Part shown: in pieces, positions 28,263 to 36,972 of the stretch
Layout of the letters: each line of letters opens with the position of its first letter
Position numbering within the stretch: position 1 is the first letter of the stretch
From: Myxococcales bacterium
GTDB lineage: Bacteria > Myxococcota_A > Polyangia > Polyangiales > JADJMO01
Length of the DNA: 64,000 nucleotides
NCBI GenBank assembly: GCA_016709545.1
Contig: JADJMO010000001.1
Span: 620,001 to 684,000, forward strand
Direction: 5' to 3'
The notes under the pieces: generated by a model
Databases searched by the model: none
Seen by the model: the letters and a program-made list of their open reading frames with translations, nothing else
Told to the model about the DNA's origin: nothing
Program-made: the position numbers and the translations under genes

Positions 28263-28308
28263 TCGGGAGGGGCGGGAACACGCCCGCGCGCGCGGGGCGT
28301 TCCCCTCC
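28263..28308 (+). terminator. Imperfect GC-rich hairpin after the palindromes
   Basis: GGGAGGGG...GGGAAC..CGCCC can fold against GGGGCGTTCCCCTCCC with small bulges. There is no U-run. It could end the upstream lipoprotein transcript or form a leader structure for the acyltransferase mRNA. Confidence 0.3.
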
Positions 28309-28356
28309 CGCCGGCGACCCGCGAGGCCCCCCGTGGTAACCGGCCCCCGGAGGACG

Positions 28357-30294
28357 ATGGCCACCCAGGACGCTGCCGAGCCGGCAGGCAAGACCCGGTA
28401 TCTACCCGGGCTGGATGGCATCCGGGCGATCGCCGTGGGCGCCGTCGTCGCCTACCATCTGCGCGTGCCGTTCCTGGACGGCGGGCTCCTCGGCGTCAGC
28501 GTGTTCTTCACGCTCAGCGGCTATCTCATCACCTCCCTGCTGCTCGAGGGCTTCCGCGAGCGTGGCACCGTCGACCTCAAGGATTTCTGGCTGCGGCGCG
28601 TGCGCCGGCTCCTCCCCGCGCTCCTCCTCATGTTGCCGGTCGTGGTGGTCACCACCGCCATCGCCCGCCCGGACAAGGTCGCGCGCACCGCGCGGCAGGC
28701 GCTCTACGCGCTGCTCTACGTGGCCAACTGGACGACGATCGCCCGCGGCGACGACTACTTCCAGCGCTTCGCGGGGCCGGGCCCGCTCGACCACCTCTGG
28801 TCGCTCGCCATCGAGGAGCAGTTCTACCTGCTCTGGCCGCTGCTCGTGTTCGGCCTCCTCGCGCTCGGCAAGCGGCGGGGGCGCCTCGCCCCGCTGGTCG
28901 TCGTCACGCTGCTGTTCACCGCGGCCTCCACGTGGGCGAGCTACCGGCTCTATCACCCGCACGCGATCAACAACACCCGGGCGTACGAGGGCACCGACGC
29001 GCGCGCGGCGGCGCTCCTCGTGGGGGCGCTCGCGGCCATGGCCCTGCCGTTCGACCGCGTGGGCCACGTGGCGCGCCGCGGCAAGCTCGCCCTCGACCTC
29101 TGCGGCGCCGTCGGCCTCGCCGTGGTGATCGCATGCATCGTGCGCACCGACGAGTACTCGCCGTTCCTCTACCGGGGCGGTGAGCTCCTCCTGTCCACGG
29201 CGACCGCGGGCCTCGCGATGGCGGCCGCGCACCCGGACACGTTCGTCGCCAAGGTCCTTGGGGTCGCGCCGCTGCGGTGGCTCGGCGCGCGTTCGTACGG
29301 CGTCTATCTGTGGCACCTGCCCGTGGTGGCCTTCATGCCGAGCGCGATCCTCGGGGAGCGCCCCGTCGCGCGCGGCGCGGTGCAGCTCGGCCTGATCCTC
29401 GGGCTCGCAGCCGCCTCGTACACCCTGCTCGAGGACCCGATCCGTCGCCGCGCGTACGCGACGCGACCTCGGCGCGCGCGCTGGGGTCTCCTCGTGCGCG
29501 CGATCGTCCTCGTGCCGGTGGCCACGGCGGCGCTCGTCGTGTGGCCGCTCCGTCGGCCCAAGGCCCCGACCGATCTGGACGCGCTCGCCGCCGAGCCGGT
29601 GGTCACCGTGGTGCCGACCGCCCCCGCGAACCCCGTGCCGGTGAAGGCGCCCAAGGTCGAGGGCGCGCCGTGGACCCGCTGCACCCAGCTCGCCCACGTC
29701 GGTGACTCCACCTCGCTCGGGCTCGTCTCGCACGCGTTCTTGCCGAACCCCGACGATCGGGTGGACGCGCGCTACCACGCGGTCGGCGTCGAGCAGTTCT
29801 GGCCCGAGATCTCCGGCGCGCGCTCCATGGTGGAGACCTACGAGGATCAGCCGAGCGCGACCGACATCGTGAAGTACAAGCGGGCGCACGGCTACGAGGG
29901 GTGCTGGGTGCTCGCCCTCGGGACCAACGATCCGGCGAACGTGGCGGGCCACCTCGCGACGCTCACCGAGCGCATCGACGCCATGATGGGGCACATCGGC
30001 GGCGCGCCCGTGCTCTGGACCACGACCAAGACCCTCGTGACCAAGGGTCCCTACCAGAACCCGCACATGGCGAACTGGAACCAGGCCTTGATCCAGGCCT
30101 GCACGCGGCACTCGAACATGCGCGTCTACGACTTTGCGAGCGAGGTCCAGGACGCCTGGTACACGGCCGATGGCATCCACTTCAACAGCCCGGGATACCG
30201 CGAGCGCGCGGCCCGGCTCGGAAGGGCGCTCGCGCGAGCGTTTCCCAAGGACGGCCCGCCGTCGCCCGAGTGCATCGTGCACTCCACGCCCTGA
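28357..30294 (+). CDS. OatA-like membrane acyltransferase with SGNH domain
   Basis: 645 residues. The N-terminal half is an acyltransferase-3 domain with ~10 helices, starting YLPGLDGIRAIAV and containing VFFTLSGYLIT, WSLAIEEQFYLLWP and SYGVYLWHLP. The C-terminal ~220 residues form an SGNH-type domain: GDSTSLG (nucleophile serine), LGTNDP and DGIHFNSPGY (Asp/His pair). Enzymes with this layout move acetyl groups across the membrane onto peptidoglycan or polysaccharide. GGAGG is 3 nt before ATG 28357, a tight spacing; GTG 28333 is an alternative. It converges with the histidine kinase 2 bp away. Confidence 0.9.
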   Translation: MATQDAAEPAGKTRYLPGLDGIRAIAVGAVVAYHLRVPFLDGGLLGVSVFFTLSGYLITSLLLEGFRERGTVDLKDFWLRRVRRLLPALLLMLPVVVVTTAIARPDKVARTARQALYALLYVANWTTIARGDDYFQRFAGPGPLDHLWSLAIEEQFYLLWPLLVFGLLALGKRRGRLAPLVVVTLLFTAASTWASYRLYHPHAINNTRAYEGTDARAAALLVGALAAMALPFDRVGHVARRGKLALDLCGAVGLAVVIACIVRTDEYSPFLYRGGELLLSTATAGLAMAAAHPDTFVAKVLGVAPLRWLGARSYGVYLWHLPVVAFMPSAILGERPVARGAVQLGLILGLAAASYTLLEDPIRRRAYATRPRRARWGLLVRAIVLVPVATAALVVWPLRRPKAPTDLDALAAEPVVTVVPTAPANPVPVKAPKVEGAPWTRCTQLAHVGDSTSLGLVSHAFLPNPDDRVDARYHAVGVEQFWPEISGARSMVETYEDQPSATDIVKYKRAHGYEGCWVLALGTNDPANVAGHLATLTERIDAMMGHIGGAPVLWTTTKTLVTKGPYQNPHMANWNQALIQACTRHSNMRVYDFASEVQDAWYTADGIHFNSPGYRERAARLGRALARAFPKDGPPSPECIVHSTP

Positions 30295-30296
30295 GG

Positions 30297-32270
30297 CTAC
30301 GACCCGAGGATCTCTCGCAGCCGGGCGGCCAGGGCCGACGTGGTGTAGGGCTTCTCGAGGAACTCCACGCCGGCCTCGACACGGTCGGTGAGCTCGTCCG
30401 CGGCGTAGCCCGACGTGAGGAGCACCTTGAGGCCCGGCACGCGAGCCTGGAGGCGCTCGGCGAGGACCCTGCCGTTCATGCCCGGCATGACGACGTCGGT
30501 GAGGAGCAGGTGGATCGGCGGCGCGATCGTGTCGAGGGCCGCGAGCGCCGCCTCGCCGTTCGCGAAGGCGTGCACCGTGTACCCGAGGCGCTCGAGCACG
30601 CGGGTGCCGAGCGACCGCACGCGGGCATCGTCCTCGACGAGCAGGAGGGTCTCGGTCCCGAGCCGCGAGCCCGACGGCGTTCGCTGCCGGGACGACGGTG
30701 CCTCCTCGGTGCGGGGGAGGAAGATCGTGAACGTGGTGCCGTGGCCGCTCGCGTCGGCGACCTCGATGTGACCGTGGTTCTGCTTGACGATGCCGTAGAC
30801 GGTGGCGAGCCCGAGCCCGGTGCCCTTGCCCACCTCCTTGGTGGTGAAGAACGGCTCGAACAGGTGGGCGCGGGTCTCGGCGCTCATGCCCGAGCCGCTG
30901 TCTTCGACCTCGAGCTTCACGTAGTCCCCCGGGGCGAGGTGGCAGGCCGCGGCCGCGCGCTCGTCGAGGTGCTCGTTGTTCGCGGCGATCGACAGGCTTC
31001 CGCCCTCGGGCATGGCGTCCCGCGCGTTGACGGCGAGGTTCACGAGGACCTGCTCCAGCTGGCCGGGGTCGAGCTTGACGCGATGGAGGTCCGGGGCCAC
31101 CGCGGTCCGGAGCGCGATGGGCTCGCCGAGGATGCGCGCGAGCATCTTCTGCAGCTGACCGAGGACCTCCGCGAGCTCGAGCACGCGCGGTGCGATGACC
31201 TGCCGACGGGAGAACGCGAGCAGCTGTCGGGTGAGGTTCGTCGCCGAGCTCGCCGCGTGGTCCACCTCTTCGAGCAGCTCGCGCCGCGGGTCGACGGCAG
31301 AGAGGCCGTCGAGCAACAGCGAGACGTTGCCCTTGATGGCGGTGAGCAGGTTGTTGAAGTCGTGCGCGATGCCACCGGCGAGCCTGCCGACCGACTCGAG
31401 CTTCTGCGCGTGGCGCAGGTGTTCCTCGAGGCGTACCCGCTCCTCTTCGGCGCGCTTCCGCGCGGTCACGTCGCGCGCCACCATGACGATGCCCGCGACG
31501 CTCGGGTCGGCGAGCAGGCTGGTGCACGAGGCCTCGAGCCACCGATGCCCGCCGTCGCGGTGGGCGTGGCGGAATTCGAGCATGACGCTGGGAACACCAC
31601 CGCGCGTCGCCCCGGTCAGGCCGGCGCGGATGCCCGCGTGGTCGTCGGGGTGCACGAACGTGAGCCCGTGATGGCCGACGAGCTCCTCGGGGCCGAAGCC
31701 GAGGACGCGCCGGCAAGACGGGCTCACGAAGCGCTCGATGCCGTCCTTGTCCATGATGAGCAGGATGTCGTTGAAGTTCTCCACCATCAGCCGGAAGCGT
31801 CGGTCGTCGGCGGAGGGGCGCTCGGCGTCTTGCTCCTTGGAGACGACCAGGAGCGCGGGCTCGCCCCGAAAGGTGTTCTTGTGCGCGACCGACCAGAACG
31901 AGCGCGGGACGCCTCCGTCTTCGAAGCGCAGAGCGAAGGGACTCGAGACCCGATCGGGGGAGGCGAGGAACGCGGTCAGCGCGGCCTCGAGCGCGGACCG
32001 ATCTTCGGTGGGCACCAGCCGCTCAGGATTCTCGAGGGGCAGCCGCAGGCTCGTGCGCTGCTCGAACGCCGCGTTGACCCACCCGAGCTCGAGCCTCGGT
32101 CCAGGGCTCGTGGCGACGATCCGCCAGACGTGGACCAGCTCGTCGACCGCGCCCGCCAGCGCGAGGAAGGCCTCGGAGGTCGTACCCACGACGGGCGAAT
32201 ACCACAGCCGAGCCACCGCGGAGGTGGCCGGCAGAGCATTGCGTCCTAGAGGTCCGCGATGCGTCCCCAT
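30297..32270 (-). CDS. Soluble PAS-PAS hybrid histidine kinase with receiver domain
   Basis: 657 residues without membrane helices. Two PAS-like domains (~35-140 and ~155-275; the second has NFNDILLIMDKDGIERFVSPSCRRVLG) precede the HisKA helix with the phospho-histidine in GGIAHDFNNLL. The ATPase domain has NLAVNARDAM and DSGSGM. A C-terminal receiver (~540-655) shows VEDDARVRSLG and the phospho-aspartate in LLLTDVVMPGMNG. This kinase type often lacks a separate output gene. The start is uncertain, with no ribosome site before ATG 32270; GTG 32189 would remove 27 residues. Confidence 0.88.
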   Translation of the reverse strand: MGTHRGPLGRNALPATSAVARLWYSPVVGTTSEAFLALAGAVDELVHVWRIVATSPGPRLELGWVNAAFEQRTSLRLPLENPERLVPTEDRSALEAALTAFLASPDRVSSPFALRFEDGGVPRSFWSVAHKNTFRGEPALLVVSKEQDAERPSADDRRFRLMVENFNDILLIMDKDGIERFVSPSCRRVLGFGPEELVGHHGLTFVHPDDHAGIRAGLTGATRGGVPSVMLEFRHAHRDGGHRWLEASCTSLLADPSVAGIVMVARDVTARKRAEEERVRLEEHLRHAQKLESVGRLAGGIAHDFNNLLTAIKGNVSLLLDGLSAVDPRRELLEEVDHAASSATNLTRQLLAFSRRQVIAPRVLELAEVLGQLQKMLARILGEPIALRTAVAPDLHRVKLDPGQLEQVLVNLAVNARDAMPEGGSLSIAANNEHLDERAAAACHLAPGDYVKLEVEDSGSGMSAETRAHLFEPFFTTKEVGKGTGLGLATVYGIVKQNHGHIEVADASGHGTTFTIFLPRTEEAPSSRQRTPSGSRLGTETLLLVEDDARVRSLGTRVLERLGYTVHAFANGEAALAALDTIAPPIHLLLTDVVMPGMNGRVLAERLQARVPGLKVLLTSGYAADELTDRVEAGVEFLEKPYTTSALAARLREILGS

Positions 32271-32305
32271 GGAAGGGGCCTGGTGATACGCAGAGAGGAA
32301 GCATC

Positions 32306-33373
32306 ATGGGACAGACCCTCTACCGACGACCGTTGCCCGCCGAGGCCATCGAGTTCTCCTCGCCCGAAGGGCGCAGGATCTTTGCAGAGGCGCTCGCCGC
32401 GTCCGAGCTCGACGGGTACTTCCGCCTCGCCGAGCAGTTCCACACCCAGTCCGCTCCAGCGTTCTGCGGCCTCGGCTCCCTGGTCGTCGCCCTCAACGCG
32501 CTCGGCATCGATCCCGGCCGCCTGTGGAAGGGGCCGTGGCGCTGGTTCGCCGAGGACCTCCTCGACTGCTGCGTCCCGCTGTCCACGGTCCGCGAGCGTG
32601 GTCTCGACTTCGACGAGCTCGCCTGCCTCGCGCGCTGCAACGGCGCCGAGGTGGCCCTGTGTCGCGCCGACGGAAGCGACGCTCCTGCGTTCCGCGAGGC
32701 CCTGCGAGGGGCCTCCGATGGTGGGAGCGTCGTCGTCGTCGCCTACGATCGAGCGCGCCTCGGGCAGACCGGCAGCGGCCACTTCTCGCCGATCGGCGGC
32801 TTCCACAGCCGGCGGGATCTGGCGCTGGTGCTCGACGTGGCTCGGTTCAAGTACCCACCCCACTGGGTGCCGGTCGAACGCCTGTTCCACGCGATGGAGT
32901 CCGTCGATCCCGCGACCGGGCGGGCGAGAGGCTTCATGACCTTGCGCGCGCGCCGGAGCGGCCTCGCGCTGGGCTTCAGCCTGCGCTGCGACGGCGAGAG
33001 CTGGGCCGGCCTCGCCGGACGGCTCGGCTCGATCGTCGGTGGGCTCCACGCCCACCCCGACCTCGCGACGCTCGCCCGCGCGGTGGCACCGCTCACGGCC
33101 AACGTGGAGCTCCGGATCCCGACCGCACCGACGCACGAGCAGGAGCTCGTCGAGGCGAGGGCCGCGCTGCGTGCGCTGCCCGGGTACGGCGAGATCGAGG
33201 CGGCCGTCGGGGCCGACGCCGAGGCGGTGACGGCCTTGCTGCTCGCGATGGTCGAGCGGTTGCCGGCCCGACTCCGATCGAGTCTCGAGCCCGTCGAGGA
33301 GCGGAGCGCGGCCCTCGCGAACGAGCTCGCGAACCTGCGCGCCCAGCTCGAGGCGATGGGCGGCGCGGTCTGA
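32306..33373 (+). CDS. Phytochelatin synthase
   Basis: 355 residues. The first ~215 match the phytochelatin synthase catalytic domain: LYRRPLP, QFHTQSAPAFCGLGSLVVALNAL (catalytic Cys 54), WKGPWRWF, CNGAEV, GSGHFSPIGGFH (His 159) and a following Asp 177. The papain-like Cys-His-Asp triad is complete. The enzyme makes metal-binding phytochelatin from glutathione, or acts as a glutathione hydrolase. Many bacterial members stop after this domain; this one has ~140 further residues without the cysteines of plant C-termini. GAGAGGA lies just before ATG 32306. It is divergent from the histidine kinase. Confidence 0.9.
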   Translation: MGQTLYRRPLPAEAIEFSSPEGRRIFAEALAASELDGYFRLAEQFHTQSAPAFCGLGSLVVALNALGIDPGRLWKGPWRWFAEDLLDCCVPLSTVRERGLDFDELACLARCNGAEVALCRADGSDAPAFREALRGASDGGSVVVVAYDRARLGQTGSGHFSPIGGFHSRRDLALVLDVARFKYPPHWVPVERLFHAMESVDPATGRARGFMTLRARRSGLALGFSLRCDGESWAGLAGRLGSIVGGLHAHPDLATLARAVAPLTANVELRIPTAPTHEQELVEARAALRALPGYGEIEAAVGADAEAVTALLLAMVERLPARLRSSLEPVEERSAALANELANLRAQLEAMGGAV

Positions 33374-33380
33374 CACCGCT

Positions 33381-34415
33381 CTACTGGATCGCTCCCTGGT
33401 CGAAGCAGATCTCCAGGTAGTTGCGCATCGACCCCTGTTGCTCGCTCGGCTCGCCGCCGAGGGGGTGGCGAAAGCATCCTCGCGTGCCGTCGTCCTCGGC
33501 TCGATCGTGGAAGATCACCGCGACGCGGGTGCTGCCGAGCACGTGCCCACCGCGCGCCAGGACCCTAGCGCCGGCGGGCACCTTCCAGGTCTGACTCGAC
33601 CCCGTCAACCCGAGGCCGCCGACGCCGAAGAGCTCCCCCACGCTCTCGCGTTCGACCAGGGTGGCGAGGCCGTGGTAGACGGCGCACGACGTGTGGATCG
33701 CGAAGCGGGTCACCCCCTTGCGCGTGGCCCCGGCGACGCCAGCGAGGCCCACGTTTTCCTGGATCTCGTCCAGGGGAAAGACCCGGTCCGCCAGGCGGAG
33801 CGGCCCGTTCAGTCGATCGTTGGACTCGGGCACGACGAACGGCGTCGCCATCTCGAACGAGGTGGCGTGCGCGTCGCTCGCCAGGCGCACCACGATCGGG
33901 AGCCGATCGACCATCACCCGAAAGGCCGTCTCGCCAGGCTTCGCGCTCGCGGTCGTCGGGTGCAACACCACCCCGGCCGCGAGCTCCACCGAAGTGCCGT
34001 CCGCGTAGGCGACCTCGACCCGCTTGCGCGTGACCTCGGCGAGGTCTCGCGGGTCGACGAACAGGCGCAGCGCGAAGGGCTCGAGGCCCTGGGCAGGGCG
34101 GGTGCACATGTGGCCCTCCGGCGCGTCGGCGAGGGTCTCGACCACCACGGCGCCGTCTTCCTCGCCCTTGCGCTCGAAGAGGGCGTATTCGGCGTCCATG
34201 TTCGCGGCCGCGCTGGCCGACTTGGGCGCGAGGTTCGCGCGCATGCCGATCGGGTGCCCGGGCCCGATGCGGAACACACCGGTGGGCGAGAGCACCACGT
34301 AGCGACCCTCCTCGGCCGCGACGGTCTTGGTCGCCGGCGTCGGGCTCGGTCGCGGGCTCGGCGAGCCGCACGCGCCGAGCGTCGAGAACAGGAGGACGGC
34401 GAGGAGCCTCTGCAT
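33381..34415 (-). CDS. Lipoprotein of unknown function
   Basis: 344 residues from ATG 34415; a GTG at 34430 would add five. Lipobox LLFSTLGAC, then a Pro/Ser/Thr linker. The body is mainly beta, with no motif I recognise; cysteines occur in MCTRPAQ, TSCAVYHG, GCFRHP and EICFDQ. It ends 8 bp from the convergent phytochelatin synthase. It lies downstream of the DUF2804 gene on the same strand. Confidence 0.65.
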   Translation of the reverse strand: MQRLLAVLLFSTLGACGSPSPRPSPTPATKTVAAEEGRYVVLSPTGVFRIGPGHPIGMRANLAPKSASAAANMDAEYALFERKGEEDGAVVVETLADAPEGHMCTRPAQGLEPFALRLFVDPRDLAEVTRKRVEVAYADGTSVELAAGVVLHPTTASAKPGETAFRVMVDRLPIVVRLASDAHATSFEMATPFVVPESNDRLNGPLRLADRVFPLDEIQENVGLAGVAGATRKGVTRFAIHTSCAVYHGLATLVERESVGELFGVGGLGLTGSSQTWKVPAGARVLARGGHVLGSTRVAVIFHDRAEDDGTRGCFRHPLGGEPSEQQGSMRNYLEICFDQGAIQ

Positions 34416-34440
34416 GTCGTTCCGCGTCACTCTAGCAACC

Positions 34441-35445
34441 TCACCACCGCGCGCGGTGCTCCTCGGCCCACCCGAGGAACCCGTCGACCACGATGCGCTC
34501 GTCGAAGGCGATCACGTGCCCCGTCCAGCGTCCGAAGCGGAGATCGAGCGCCGTGCGCGCGAGGCCGAGGTCGAGGTTCGTGCGGCGGGTGACCCGCGGC
34601 CAGAACTGGAGGTCGACGTGACCGCAGCGATCGCGCACGGTCCACGGCCCCTCTACGGAGCGCAGATCGTAGTCGAGGCGCACGTCGCACCCGAGCTTGT
34701 CGAGGCGACCGTCGACGAACACTCCGTTCTCGGTGGCGCCCGTGCCGTCGGTCCAGCGCGCGCCGAGCTGGACGCCGACCCGACGGCCGCGCGAGAGGCC
34801 CGCCGCCGTCGCCCAGTTCCAGGTGGTCTCGGTGGGCCAGACGCCGCGACCGTGGTCGAACGCGCCGAAGCCGTCGATCACGATCGTCTCGCCTCCGACG
34901 CGGACCTCGCCGTGGGCGGGCCGCGCGACGTGCTTGCTGGTGAGCTGGAACCGCTCGCCTTCTTCGTCGAACGGCACGACGACGTCGAGCGACTCGTCTG
35001 CGCCCCCGACGAAGATCTCGGCCTGGATACGGCCCTGCACGCCGCGGCCGTCCGCGGAGAGGTGCACGCCGCCGTCGCGGCGCACGAGCGAGCCCCGCAC
35101 GAACGGTAGCCGTCCGCGCGCGTCGCCCTCGCCGCAGCCGTCGCCCAGCGAGAGGCCGAGCCCGAATGGCGAGGCCATGCCCGCGCTCACCACCGTGCGG
35201 CGTTCCAGGTCCACCCACGCGAGCTCGACGAGCCCGAGGTAGTCGAGGTCGGCGAGCGTGAGCTGCAGCGCGCCGCGCTCGCCGATCACGCACGCGTAGT
35301 CCCACCGCTTGCGACGGCCCCACGGGCCCGGCAACGGGGCGTCGAGGAGCGGTCGACGGCTGAAGCCACGCGCCGCGGGGTGGAGGCGGCCGTCGTCGGT
35401 CGTGAGCCGACCGCGGGCGAGGAGCTCGGGCTCGTGGGTCGGCAC
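34441..35445 (-). CDS. DUF2804 family protein
   Basis: 334 residues from GTG 35445. Family features are the start EPELLARGRLTTDDGRL, the WDYACVIGERGALQLTLADLDYLGL block, an FDHGRGVWPTETTWNWATAAG motif and GRWTGHV near the end. DUF2804 proteins resemble a large beta-barrel lipocalin-like fold and have no assigned reaction. It is divergent from the formylglutamate-hydrolase-like gene, 54 bp away, so the two may share regulation. Confidence 0.82.
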   Translation of the reverse strand: MPTHEPELLARGRLTTDDGRLHPAARGFSRRPLLDAPLPGPWGRRKRWDYACVIGERGALQLTLADLDYLGLVELAWVDLERRTVVSAGMASPFGLGLSLGDGCGEGDARGRLPFVRGSLVRRDGGVHLSADGRGVQGRIQAEIFVGGADESLDVVVPFDEEGERFQLTSKHVARPAHGEVRVGGETIVIDGFGAFDHGRGVWPTETTWNWATAAGLSRGRRVGVQLGARWTDGTGATENGVFVDGRLDKLGCDVRLDYDLRSVEGPWTVRDRCGHVDLQFWPRVTRRTNLDLGLARTALDLRFGRWTGHVIAFDERIVVDGFLGWAEEHRARW

Positions 35446-35499
35446 GAGCGAACTGCAGCACGTTTCCAGGCGCGGTTCCCGCGGCTAGCGTCGGCGTCG

Positions 35500-36258
35500 A
35501 TGCTCCGCCCGCACGAGCCGCCCGCGTTCGAGATCCACCACCCCGCGGCCCGCGGTCGCGTGCTCCTGATCTGCGACCACGCCTCGTGTCGCCTGCCCGA
35601 GGCGGTCGGCACGCTCGGGGTCTCCGAGGCCGACCTCGCGACGCACATCGGCTGGGATATCGGCGCCGCGGACGTCGCGCGCCGCCTCTCCGATCACCTC
35701 GACGCGACGCTCGTGATGCCCAGCTACTCGCGGCTGGTCGTCGACTGCAACCGCCCGCCGCACGCGCCGAGCGCCATGCCGGTGGTGAGCGGCGGGGTGC
35801 CCATCCCCGGCAACGAGGGGCTCGACGACGCGGCGCGCGCGCAGCGGATCGCGGCGATCCATCGGCCGTACCACGACGCGATCGCGGCGCTGCTCGACGC
35901 GCGGGCGAGCGAGGGGCGCCCGACGGTCCTGCTCTCGATCCACAGCTTCACCCCGGCGCCGCTGCACGGCACGCCGCGGCCGTGGCCCATCTCGTTGCTG
36001 TATGGGCGCGACGCGCGCCTCGCGTACCGGTTCCGCGACGCGCTCCGGGCGAGCGACCCGAGCCTACTGGTGGGCGACAACGAGCCGTACTGGGTGAGCG
36101 ACGAGAGCGACTACGCGATCCCCGTGCACGGGGTCCGGCGAGGGATCTTGCACACGGCGTTCGAGCTCCGCCAGGACGGCGTCGACACGCGCGCGGGGGC
36201 GCACGCCTGGGCCGATCGGATCGCGGAGGTCTGGGAGCAGATCGCCCCGACCCTCTGA
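35500..36258 (+). CDS. N-formylglutamate amidohydrolase family protein
   Basis: 252 residues. Family motifs are VLLICDHASCRLP, HIGWDIGAADVARRL, YSRLVVDCNR and SIHSFTPAPLHG, which hold the zinc ligands and catalytic residues of the FGase/HutG2 family. These enzymes release formate or a related acyl group from glutamate. No histidine-degradation genes are nearby, so the true substrate is open. ATG 35500 gives a start MLRPHEPPAFEIHHPA without a clear ribosome site. Confidence 0.85.
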   Translation: MLRPHEPPAFEIHHPAARGRVLLICDHASCRLPEAVGTLGVSEADLATHIGWDIGAADVARRLSDHLDATLVMPSYSRLVVDCNRPPHAPSAMPVVSGGVPIPGNEGLDDAARAQRIAAIHRPYHDAIAALLDARASEGRPTVLLSIHSFTPAPLHGTPRPWPISLLYGRDARLAYRFRDALRASDPSLLVGDNEPYWVSDESDYAIPVHGVRRGILHTAFELRQDGVDTRAGAHAWADRIAEVWEQIAPTL

Positions 36259-36705
36259 CTACGGGGCGGCCTGCGGCGCCTTTCCGCCCGGCACGTTGGT
36301 GTCCTTGATCGACACCACGAAGGCGACCAGCGTGCGGATCTGGTGCGGCGTGAGCATCGTCCCCCACGCCACCATGCCCTTGTCGGGCCAGCCCTTCAGG
36401 ATCGTCGTCTCGATCTGCTCGGGGGAGCCGCCGTGGAGCCACGCCGAGTCCGTGAGGTTCGGGCCGATCAGACCACTGCCATCGGCCTTGTGGCAGGGGC
36501 TGCAGTTGTTGCCGAACAGCGCGCGACCCGCGGCGATCATCGCCGGATCGGTGAGCCACGCGTCCGGCCCGGCCGGCGCGCTCGACGCGACGCTCGATCC
36601 GCTCACCGAGGTCGAGGGCACGGGGGTGGGGGAGGTCGGTGGGTTCGCCGAGGGACGGGGCGAGCACGCGGCGACGAGGGCGCACAGCGACAGGGACCAG
36701 CGCAT
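36259..36705 (-). CDS. Lipid-anchored c-type cytochrome
   Basis: 148 residues. A lipoprotein signal (LVAAC) and Pro/Ser/Thr linker precede one cytochrome c domain with the haem site CSPCH and the axial methionine in PDKGMVAWG, similar to the CcoP-type class. It is a membrane-tethered electron carrier in the periplasm. Its stop directly abuts the convergent amidohydrolase. No oxidase genes are near. Confidence 0.88.
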   Translation of the reverse strand: MRWSLSLCALVAACSPRPSANPPTSPTPVPSTSVSGSSVASSAPAGPDAWLTDPAMIAAGRALFGNNCSPCHKADGSGLIGPNLTDSAWLHGGSPEQIETTILKGWPDKGMVAWGTMLTPHQIRTLVAFVVSIKDTNVPGGKAPQAAP

Positions 36706-36753
36706 CCGACGAGCCTCCTCGGTCCGGGCGCTGCTGTCGAGATCAGACCGCGG

Positions 36754-36936
36754 TCACGGAGCCTTCCTTCGACGAGACTTCGGTTGGAACTGGCGACCAC
36801 CCGCCTGCTCCTCACCGATTGCGAGCGCCTCTTCCGCGGTCAGCGTGGGACCACCGAGGCGCTCGATCAGAGCGCGCCGCGCTTCCTGTTGTCTGGCCCA
36901 GCGGGCGGCCTCGACGAGGGTGTCTCGCTGCCGCAT
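36754..36936 (-). CDS. Small basic hypothetical protein
   Basis: 60 residues: a predicted long helix rich in Arg/Ala/Glu, with LGGPTLTAEEALAIGEEQ in the middle and a basic end KSRRRKAP. Codon use and composition look coding, but there is no Shine-Dalgarno and no family I recognise. It fits neatly between the cytochrome and malQ on the same strand. Confidence 0.4.
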   Translation of the reverse strand: MRQRDTLVEAARWARQQEARRALIERLGGPTLTAEEALAIGEEQAGGRQFQPKSRRRKAP

Positions 36937-36972
36937 GACCCGAGGGTAGTTCTAGGGAGCGGGCTCGGCAAC

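Noticed and set aside
28402..31716. A 1104-codon minus-strand open frame covering the acyltransferase and the kinase
   Set aside because: Composition is typical of a GC shadow; it overlaps two well-supported genes.
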